DNA of 64,000 nucleotides from Pictodentalium vernedei. Its lineage: Eukaryota > Mollusca > Scaphopoda > Dentaliida > Dentaliidae. The notes under the pieces are model-generated. The model did no database searches, had not been told where the DNA came from, and saw nothing but the letters and a program-made list of their open reading frames with translations. The translations under genes were made by a program, and so were the position numbers. Location of the stretch: the NCBI GenBank assembly GCA_031216915.1, contig CM062296.1:64064367-64128366 (forward strand), written 5' to 3'. This document shows positions 46,590-55,854 of this stretch, piece after piece (the first letter of the stretch is position 1; the number at the start of each line of letters is the position of its first letter).

Positions 46590-49180
46590 TCATGCGCACG
46601 GATTATTATTCATGTGCATGGATCAAAGGAGTGGTGCTCGTTTCTTTCGAGCAAGATCTGGTGAACCCCGCGGTGGACCCCAGAAATGACGTCATAGTTA
46701 CGTGACTGGGTGCCGCCAGTTTGTGTTGTCATGGTAACGCGCTTGGCCGGCCATGTTGTGATGTCATTCCCATGGTGAAACGTTGTATCACTGCGCATGC
46801 GCAGCCCGTGTTGTTATGGTAATACGCGTTTCAGTCGTCCATTTTGTATACAGGGCGCCGCCATCTTGGTTTGTATAGTAGCACGCGGCTGCTAGGTAAC
46901 CCAAAGGTATCTAATAAGACGGGGGTATGTTTGGAGGGTATGTTCGATGCGATGGAAGTACAACGAGTTACTCAGATGATCCCGTGAACGACTTATTTTC
47001 ACCGGAAATCACCAAAATGGACCAGAATTATTTTAGAATATTGACCCTAATAGCACCACGTAGTGTTATAAGATCCATAAAAGGTATGTTCCTTATCTAG
47101 CTCGAATTCCATAAGAATCCTCGTTCAGTAGTACATATTTTATACCTTATCTGTTCTACCTGACTTCTATCTACTCTAGTCTACTGATTATCCCTGACTG
47201 TCCCTGTCGATTCTTATGCTTGTTCTACCCATGATATGATGGCATTGTCCGTGTATTCATGGCTCTCTCTTACCTTAGTAGATTATTTGGCTTGTTCTAC
47301 CCGTGATATGACTATTATCTACACTATTTGTTGGGCTTACCAGTAGACCCAGACATAGCTACAGGTGACACTTTCCCGACGGGCCATCGGTGCCCCGTTT
47401 TCTTCTTATGAGGTCTTGGGGGCTATGAGGGCCATAAGGAAATGTCATTACTCTCATCCTCATCTCGGTCTTTTGTCACCACGGTCCACAGAATCCCAAT
47501 TTTGGAATCCCTTTCTAGTATCTGGATGGCCTTCAGAATCCCCTTTTCACCGTATGAGGACTATGAGGGCCATAAGGAAATGACATTACTCTCATCCTCA
47601 TATCCACATTTGTCCCCACAGTCCACAGAATCCCATTTTTTGAATCCCTTTCTAGTATCTGGATGGCCTTCAAAATCCCCTTTTCACCGAATGAGGCCAT
47701 AAGGGCTATGAGGGCCACAAGGAAATGCCATTGCTCTCATCCTCGTCTCGGTATTTGGTCGCCACGGTCCACAGAATTCCAATTTTGGAATCCCTTTCTT
47801 GTATCTGGATGGCTTTCAGAATCAGAATTCCCTTTCATCGTATGAGGCCATGAGGGTTATGAGTGCAATAAGGAAATGCCATTACTCTTATCCTCATCGC
47901 GGTATTTGGGTACCCTTTTTCATCGTAGGAGGCCATGAGGGCTATGAAGACCTCATAGCCATCATGGTCCTATGGCCTCATCTCGGTATTTGGGGACCCC
48001 CACCCCATGGGCAAACCATTACTGGTACCCCATTATGGAATAGGACTAGCCTTTGGCGTCCTCATAGTCCTCATGGCCTCACACGAAGAAAACGGGGCGC
48101 AGATGGCCCGTCGGGAAAGTATCAACTGCAGCTATGTCAAGGTCTACTGGTAAGCCAGATAATGGTAGACTAGTGCAGATAATAGTCATAGCACGGGTAG
48201 AACAAGCCAAATAATCTACTAAGGTAAGGGAGAGCCACGAATGCACGGACAATGCCATATCATATCATGGGTAGAAAAGGCACTCAGGGATAATTAGTAT
48301 ACTAGAGTAGATAGACGTCAAGTAGAACAGATATGTTATAAAATATGTAGTTGTAAACGAGGATACTGATGGAATTCGAGCTAGATAAGGCGCACATCTC
48401 TTATAGATCTTATACCACTACGTGGTACTATTAGGGTCAATATTCTAAGAGAATTCGGGTCCGTTTCGGTTATTTCGCGTGAACAGCAGTCGTTCTCGGG
48501 TTCATTTGAGTAATTCGTTGTACTCCCATTGAATCGAACGTACCCTCCAAACATACCCTCATCTTATTACATGCCTCTGGGTCATCTAACGACCACGTGC
48601 TACCATAGAAACAAGATGGCGGTTCCCTATATACAAAATGGACGACGGGAACGCGTATTACCATAACAACACGCGCTGCACATGTGCAGTGACACCACGC
48701 GTCACCATGAGAATGAAATCACAACATAGCCGCTCACGCGGGTAACCAAAACGTCACTTCCGGGGTACACCGCGCGGTCCACCAGATCTTGCTCGAAAGG
48801 TACGTGACATACTACTGATCAATAATCCACTTGCACAGCTTATTAATTTGTGTGCACGGAATATTATTTCGTGTGCACAGATTACAATTCACGTGAATGA
48901 TTTTATTAATTCGTTCGCATTGATTATTATTTTGTTGGCATGGATTATCATTTCCTGTGCGTGGATTATTAATTTACGCACACGGATTATTAATTCAAAC
49001 GTACGGATTATTAATTCAAACGCACGGATTATTAATTCGTTTGCCTTGATCATTACTTCATGCACGGATTATTAATCTGTGCGCATGAATTATTAGTTTG
49101 CGTACTTGGATTATTCATTTGTTCGCTCTGATTAATATTTCGTGTGCACAGATTATTAATTCGTGCGTATGGATTTTAAA
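46590..49180. mobile_element. foldback-type element with ~780-bp inverted arms and ~22-bp terminal arrays
   Basis: The core 46644-48799 begins CTTTCGAGCAAGATCTGGTG and ends with its complement. Arms 46644-47430 and 48050-48799 are inverted and roughly 85% identical by eye (shared GTTGTTATGGTAATACGCGT, TAGCTCGAATTCCAT, CCCGACGGGCCATC). The centre has three or four ~135-147-bp direct repeats (TGGATGGCCTTCARAATCCC). The outer array of GGATTATTAATTCGTGTGC units is long on the right (48830-49180) and only about one unit on the left. No transposase; no clear target duplication. Confidence 0.7.
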
Positions 49181-50232
49181 AACATATGTCACCTCATCGG
49201 CTCCATACATATGCTCTCTGGACCATTGTCAATTATTTTTATTTTTAATTTTATAGATTCATTATACTCGAGATTTCTTGGGTAAGACAATTTATTCCAA
49301 ATGCCCATGTACAGACATGGCGGTTTTGTGTGCTAAAGTGTACAGGTCTGTTTTTGCACCTGCATTCAACCGTAGCTAACCCTGTTTCTGTCGGGTTAGT
49401 AGGCTGGAGTGCTTGGTATTGGTTCGCCGCTGCTCGGTGGTTCTCTCCAGCTTCTGTGGCGCATAATCCACCGTAATACTACCCGATATGACATGGCTTG
49501 GTCCATTAAAGTGTCATAAAAGCCCAGTAAAACATGAAAACAATGAATGATAAACCAACAATCAAAGAGTTTGCATATTAAGTTTATAAGCACATAAACA
49601 AAGAACAAATATTGGATAAATGAGTTCTGTAAAAATTATGTGCAAATGGAAGCAGAGAATCCAAAGTAAAACAATTTGAAGCAGAAGAATACATTAAAAT
49701 ACAGTGCATGTATGATCAATTATCTAAGAGCAATTACAGCTCTTGGATAACCGTGTGTATTTGTGCTTCCAAAGCTGAATGGAATAGTTCAAAATATTAG
49801 GCATAGCGACCAGTGTTCATGCAACATTCACGTGTAAATGCCATTGCCCCTCTATCGATGTGCAACCCATCATCTAATTCGCTCAAGTGGCCGAAACAAA
49901 TAGCTGCGACCGGGTAATTCAGTAAAAACATGCAGGTAATAAGAGCACACGCTTTTGTTTTCAGTTTGGCGTACGAATCACATCCAGGTGCAACTGAAGA
50001 ATAAATTTTATCCCAACTCGGATATATTTTTTGCCGGTAAAAAGTCCGGTATCCGGTAATGTTTCCGGTGAGTGTATAAAACTACGTTTTAAAGTACTAA
50101 AATTAGCCCCGAACGTGTGAAAAGTGGCAATTTAATAAAACTTACGCACTGAAATGTGTATAAATGAAGGTGAAGCAATGTTTATTTTATTGAAGGCTGT
50201 CTTCAAGCGAAATTTACGGCAGCGTAGAGCCG
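49181..50232. other. SINE 3' fragment; one unidentified minus-strand open stretch
   Basis: 49371-49530 matches the 3' body of the SINE at 11261 (CTCGGTGGTTCTCTCC, then CCAGTAAAACATG). On the minus strand, 49993-49797 follows an acceptor-like TTTATTCTTCAG and is open for 65 codons with several cysteines (FGHLSELDDGLHIDRG inside). I recognise no family. The interval is otherwise empty. Confidence 0.3.
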
Positions 50233-50844
50233 CCACACCGTAGTATATTTCCATGGATTCCTAATCTGTTTTTAAAGATTATCTGTTTAAATAGATTACT
50301 AATCTGTTTTTATAGATTACTAATCTGTTTGAACAGAGTACTAATCCATTTTTACAGATTAACTAATCTGTTTTTACAAATTACTAATCTGTTTAAACAG
50401 ATTACTAATCTTTTTTTACAGATTAACTAATCTGTATTTACAGATTAGTAATCTGTTTAAACAGATTACCAATCTGTTTTACAGATTAACTAAGTAATCT
50501 GTAAATACAGATTAGTTAATCTGTTTAAACAGATTACTAATCTGTAAACACAGATTAGTTAATCTGTTTAAACATATTACTAATCTGTAAATACAGATTA
50601 GTTCATCTGTTTTTTACAGATTAGTAATCTGTTTAAACAGATTAGTAATCTGTAAATACAGATTAGTATTCTGTTTAAATAGATTAGTAATCTGTAAATA
50701 CAGATTATTTAATCTGTTTAAACAGATTATTTAATCTGTTTAAACAGATTACTAATCTATAAATACAGATTAGTTAATCTGTAAAAACAGATTAGTAATC
50801 TGTAAAACCAGATTAGGAATCCCTGGAAACATACTACGGTGTGG
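50233..50844. mobile_element. MITE built of ~21-bp palindromic units
   Basis: The ends CCACACCGTAGTATATTTCC and CCACACCGTAGTATGTTTCC (complement of right) continue into GATTCCTAATCTG. The interior is about 25 units of ACAGATTACTAATCTGTTT-type sequence, many self-complementary (TCTGTTTAAACAGA). Orientation reverses near the middle (about 50490), so the whole element folds on itself. Confidence 0.8.
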
Positions 50845-50896
50845 CAATCAACACACTATTTATGTCACAAAAACGATTTAGCCGAGGTGCACGGCG

Positions 50897-53519
50897 GGTG
50901 AATTTTGCCATACGTACTTGTCAAATAGAGGTGTAGCTAATTCGTGTGCGTGAAATATGGATCTGTTTGTTAACAATGAAGGGATTTAGCAGAACGTTTT
51001 GAGGTAAGAAAACATTTATAATTTGAAGAAATAAAAATAAAGTTGTGTAAAAGCCCTTTTTAAAAAAGGGGGTTCATAATTTATTTTCAGTTACCGTTTC
51101 ATCAAACACATGCCGAGGTGATAATAAATATTAAAACCAACATTCGATTTATTAATCATTATATAGTATTAAGGCGCTAGAATGGGAAAATCATCGGCAA
51201 TATTATTGGAAAAGAGTACTATTTATATTAGTGGATACCAGTACTAGTACCAGATTTCTGCATGCCCTACCCCTTGATACCCACCCAAAGCCTCAGAACC
51301 ATTAAGACTGGGGCCCTGCGTGCCCACTTCATCAATCTCTATGTGTGGGCTCCCTGTGGTGGACCGGGCCTGCCCCCCCTCCCCTCCCAAAAAAAAAAAA
51401 AAAAATTCAAACTGTTATTTAAAGTTTTTAACCCTTATCTCCGCTCCGGAGGCACCAGAATGGATCCCAGAGCTTCTGAATTTAAAACAAAAAATCCGGG
51501 AAAGGGTCTCCTGACTCACAGCCGTGGGAAGAAAGCTCTACTAGTTGTTAATTCCAGTCGCCCACTTAACATATTGTATATGACACACAATAATGTGTAT
51601 AATGGACGATTGGAATGAATAACTAATGAATTGTTTAGGATTTAAAACTTCGACCCCTTCCCCTTCCCCTCAAAAAGGTGCCATCCAGGTACTCCTCAAA
51701 TTTTGGTTTCTCTTTATCCTGTATGCCACACAAAAACCAGAATCATTTACCACAATTTCGGTTACAATCAGGCTTGTCAAAGTTCCGCCGGTACTTGGTT
51801 TATCGGAACCCAGACGGTACTGGGCCAGACCGCAGTACCGGTACCGGTGTCGGTACCTTTAACAACACATAAAAAGGTCATTAAATGACAATGAAACAAT
51901 GTATGCTATGGAATATATTCCTAACAAATAAATCGGTTATGTGAACCGAGTTCTTAAGATTCGAATATTCGTGGGACATCGCGTCACTTCGAGTATAAAC
52001 TTATGGGTGGACGAAACTTCGAACTTTAAACCTGCTCTCTGCGTCGACTCGGCACCTTCAGTGACGATCTTAGGTAGATGCCTTCGACGTTCTAAATAAC
52101 AGATTTTATAATTAGACACACGCGCATTGGAGACTTGAAAAAGACAGCTATCCAGTACTTAGAGAACACTGAACGTGGTCTCTCGATGTGCTACAAAACA
52201 TGGGGTCCAGGAGGGACCATGTTTGAGTGTTGCTCTGAAATTTTATATACAGTCCGAGGTGTGACTGACTCGAGTACCGAGTACCGCCGGTACTTGGCTT
52301 CAGAACCGGTACCGCAAAAACGGTCCCGTTTCTGTGGTACCGGTGTCGTTACTGGTACCGGTTGACAAGCCTGGTTACAATTCTTGTGATTTTTTACGCT
52401 CTCTTTTCCCGGAATTGATAACCCCGGTCCGTCCTGGCGCGCGATGTCTTTACATCGTAACACCCGCACTTGCCCACTGAACCCTTCCATTGAACGGCTC
52501 GCTATTAAGTCCCTCACCTGCCTACTCAATCCTGTTGGGTTATTGGAATTCCAAATAGTGAATGTCCTGTTCAGAAATGGCCCACCTCTATTTATCAGCT
52601 CAGAGATACTCATTTCGGACTGAGTCCCTGAAATTATGTGTGTGTTAGATAATAGAAAAGAAATAAAATAAGTCGGATTGCTATTGAGCAAAACAAACGC
52701 AACCGTCACTTTTTATTATTTGGATGTATTTCGGCATGCGTTTGAAGAAAGGACAAAACTCTTTTCTCGGTAATATATCCGGTAATTTCCCCATTCTGAG
52801 GTCTAGATATATAATCCATTTTCCTATTTTCGAAATTGGGGATGTGGAAGAGGGCACGATCGATATGCCGCTGACAGATTTCGAACATGGGATTGGCGTC
52901 TTCGGTCCTACTGTTGTTAGTCTAGAGACCCTTCCCCGGATATTTTTTTTCAAATTCTGAAGCTCCTCGGGTATCGATTCATGTGCCTGAGGGAAGGTGA
53001 GGGTTAAAATAAAAGCAATAAGTGACAGTTTGGATTTTTGATTTAGGGGCCGTTAGCCCCCCCCCCCCCCCCCAAGCCTCCACTGGGAGCTCAGGAATAG
53101 GGATTGATGGCGTGAGCTCACAAGGTCCCATTTTTAATGGCTCCTACAGCTTTGGGTGAGAATCATGGCGTAGAGCATACATGAATCTAGAACTGGTACT
53201 AGTATCCAATGGCATGGATAGAACTCTTTTCCGGAAATACTGTGGGTAATTTGATAATATTTTGACGTCTAGCTACTATATTTCAACATTACTTTGAGTG
53301 TTGCTTTCAATATTTATAATCACCTCGACGTGTGTATGGTGAAACGCTAACTGAAAATAAATTAAAAAAATAGCTTTACACAGCTTTACTCCTTTAAATT
53401 ACAAATGGTTTCTTTCCAAACAAATTCTGTTAAATCCCTTCATAGTGAACAAACATATCCATATGTTACATACACTGATTAGTCACATCTCTGTTTAGCA
53501 AGTATGATAAAATTCACCT
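50897..53519. repeat. diverged inverted pair (50897-51600 / 52870-53519) around a hAT
   Basis: The left arm and complement of the right arm share GGTGAATTTT, ATGAAGGGATTTARCAGAA, TTTATTTTCAGTTASCGTTTC, GATACYAGTACYAG and GGAAGGGTCTC in order (roughly 70-75% by eye). GTAAGA and TTTTCAG splice-like signals bracket a short interval in the left copy, but no frame is conserved and open in both, so I do not call a gene. The right edge abuts the inverted 143-bp array. Confidence 0.6.
51769..52373. mobile_element. non-autonomous hAT element (605 bp)
   Basis: The ends CAGGCTTGTCAA are exact inverted repeats, followed by GGTACCGG-type repeats. Perfect 8-bp GTTACAAT flanks it at 51761-51768 and 52374-52381. 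It lies near the axis of the inverted pair and has no transposase. Confidence 0.9.
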
Positions 53520-53521
53520 CA

Positions 53522-54083
53522 TCACACCAAAATATCCCGTGATTTTAACCTGCTTTGGTGATATTTTGTAACTGGCCCTTTTTGGGGCCTTAGAAGGACC
53601 CCTAAATGTGGTCCGATTGGGGCGGTTGAGGTGTCAGTCTTCTTTATTCCTCGGGGGCCACCCATCAACACCAAAATATCCCGTGATTTTAACTTGCTTT
53701 GGTGATATTTTGTAAGTGGCCCTTTTTGGGGCCTTAGTAGGGCCCCTAAATGTGGTCCTATTGGGGCGGTTGAAGTGTCAATCTTCTTTATTTCTCGGGG
53801 GCCACCTATCAACATCACAATATCACGTGATTTTAACCTGCTTTGGTGATATTTTGTAACAGACCCTTTTTGGGGCCTTAGTAGGGCCCCTAAATGTGGT
53901 CCGATTGGGGTGGTTGAGGTGTCAGTCTTCTTTATTCCTCGGGGGCCACCCATCAACACCAAAATATCCCGTGATTTTAATCTGCTTTGGTGATATTTCG
54001 TAACTGGCCCTTTTTGGGGCCTTAGTAGGGCCCCTAAATGTGATCCGATTGGGGCGGTTGAGGCCACCCATCAACACCAAAAT
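53522..54083 (-). repeat. 143-145-bp tandem array, inverted partner, ~3.9 units
   Basis: The block ATCCCGTGATTTTAAC and variants recur at 53533, 53678, 53822 and 53966, the reverse complement of the array at 42139-43490. The last unit ends ATATCCGGTAATT, the same edge as the left array (AATTACCGGATATT). Confidence 0.9.
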
Positions 54084-54091
54084 ATCCGGTA

Positions 54092-54430
54092 ATTTATTTA
54101 TTGGTGTTTAAGGTCACATATTTCTGCACAATGGCTAATCATGACCGTGACAGTTTTACGGGTGGAGGAAGCCAGAGTATTCGAAGAGAACCACCGAGCA
54201 ACGGCGAGCAACTGTCAACTCCCCAACATACCAACTCCACACAAGCAGGGTTAGCATTGGTTGAAGACAGGAGCACCATCGACGTGCACTACGCCTTAGT
54301 ACACGTCACCGTGCCCCCACGCGAGCAATGGGGGTGAAGTGTCTTGCCCAAGGACACAACGCGGTTGCCGCAGGTGGGATTCGAACCGAGGACCTCTCGG
54401 CTTGCAGCCTGCACCTCTACCAACTGAGCC
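54092..54430 (-). mobile_element. tRNA-headed SINE
   Basis: Tail, body and B box GGTTCGAATCCC match the SINEs at 15835 and 16491. The last bases of the head are replaced by C-rich sequence (14 C at 54436-54449). No flanking duplication was found. It sits at the edge of the right-hand array, without an equivalent on the left. Confidence 0.85.
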
Positions 54431-54450
54431 CCCCTCCCCCCCCCCCCCCA

Positions 54451-54702
54451 TTAACCCATTATCTAACGCTAGTAGCAGACGATACTCGTCAAAAAAATTC
54501 TGGTGTAACTAAAAATTTTCATTTTTTGCATCCAAAACACAGGGTGTTACTCCTCATTGGAATGAGCGCAACGCGCTCATTCGAATGAGGGGGTCATAAC
54601 CTATGTTTTGGAAGCATAAAATGTAAATATAAAAAAAACGGAATAGCGATTTTTGTGTACGGTGCTGGACGTTTTTGGCCGTTACTTTAGGTAAAGGGTT
54701 AA
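54451..54702. mobile_element. TTAA-class MITE, right-arm copy
   Basis: Reverse-complement counterpart of 40557-40807, down to the flanking AAACGCATTTTGACCAATTA. Confidence 0.85.
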
Positions 54703-54774
54703 ACGCATTTTGACCAATTACTCTCAGCCCCAAGGAAGGGACAAACTGACCTAGTGGGCAATGATTAAAAAGAT

Positions 54775-55064
54775 AGCTAAGTTGTTATAACAAGATAGCT
54801 AAGTTGTTATAACAAGTTAGCTAAGTTGTTATAACAAGTTACTAAGTTGTTATAACAAGTTAGCTAAGTTGTTATAACAAGTTACTAAGTTGTTATAACA
54901 AGATAGCTAAGTTGTTATAACAAGTTAGCTAAGTTGTTATAACAAGTTAAGCTAAGTTGTTATAACAAGTTAAGCTATGTTGTTATAACAAGTTAGCTAA
55001 GTTGTTATAACAAGTTACTAAGTTGTTATAACAAGTTAGTTAACTTGTTATAACAACTTAGCAC
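54775..55064 (-). repeat. 22-bp palindromic array, right arm, ~13 units
   Basis: AGCTAAGTTGTTATAACAAGTT units are the reverse complement of the array at 40066-40493. The adjoining terminal sequence is identical between arms. Confidence 0.93.
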
Positions 55065-55105
55065 AGGTAAAAAAAATACATCAACTGGCGTCAGAACGCT
55101 GCCGT

Positions 55106-55850
55106 ATTAACCCTCCACAAACTGTCAAATATCCAAATTTTTGATAAATTTGAGATATAATGGGCTATTTGCATTAGACGCTGATTCTCAGGCGCTGATA
55201 TTGATATTAACCCTCTCACCAACAATGATGTTTTAACCAAAACTTTCTTTTATCACACTGGGTTATTTGAGGCTATTATACCCACTTTTCACAAGGCGTC
55301 AATAAAAATACTTTAGTGATGGAATTAAAAACAATTCTTCAGACACTCCAGGGTCATAAAAATTCATGGAATCTTGTGTTCTCCCTGTATTTCTCAGAAA
55401 ACAACTTTGTAGATTTTTAAGAAAAAATGGCCATTCGCAGTTCTTAGTGTGACATTACAAGTTGCATGGAAAAATATTACTGTTAGCACTTGTTAACCCT
55501 CTGAAAACTGCCAGACATCAATATTTTGGATATATAAGTTAAAATAGACAATTTGCAAATAGCCACAGCACACGATGGGTATGTGTCAAACAAACACAAC
55601 TCCTTTTGTTGGTCATTAACTTATCAGACGACGATATTGTTATTAACCCTTTCCACCATTAATGATGGTTTGTACCTAAACATTTTTTTTTATCAAACTG
55701 AGTCATTTGAGACTACGATACCCACCTTTCTCATAACATCAGTGAAGGAACTTCAGTGAAACATTTAAAACAAATCATCAGACACACTGGCGTCATGAAA
55801 AATCATGGAATCTAATCTGGAAGAAAAATGATTCTCCAGAATCATAAAGT
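55106..55850 (+). repeat. satellite monomers at right target edge, longer variant
   Basis: TTAACCCTCCACAAACTGTC, TTTTTAAGAAAAAATGGCC and GACATTACAAGTTGCATGG belong to the ~333-bp satellite. An extra block (TAACCCTYTCMCCA..AATGATG) is present twice, giving a ~450-bp variant. Confidence 0.75.
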
Positions 55851-55854
55851 CTAG

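Larger units (their letters stand above)
40021..55105. mobile_element. candidate ~15.1-kb element with long inverted arms, inserted in satellite DNA
   Basis: The two ends are inverted and identical over at least the outer 74 bp (begin ACGGCAGCGTTCTGACGCCA). Each then carries the 22-bp AACTTGTTATAACAACTTAGCT array, a shared single-copy stretch (TGACCAATTACT, CCCCAAGGAAGGGACAAACTG) and the same TTAA MITE, giving arms of ~787 and ~655 bp. ATTAACCT (40013-40020) and ATTAACCC (55106-55113) look like an 8-bp target duplication within a satellite monomer. The interior holds further inverted pairs and nested elements but no recognised transposase. Alternatively, two copies of a smaller element could delimit the interval. 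Confidence 0.6.

Noticed and set aside
50965-51310. Small multi-exon gene (ATG, GTAAGA donor, TTTTCAG acceptor)
   Set aside because: The supposed first exon has an in-frame stop, the inverted copy lacks the donor, and no frame is conserved in both copies.
52191-52960. Protein-coding gene on the minus strand in the right arm of the inverted pair
   Set aside because: Frames change within short distances, part of the sequence is a hAT insertion, and the left-arm homologue is not open in the same frame.
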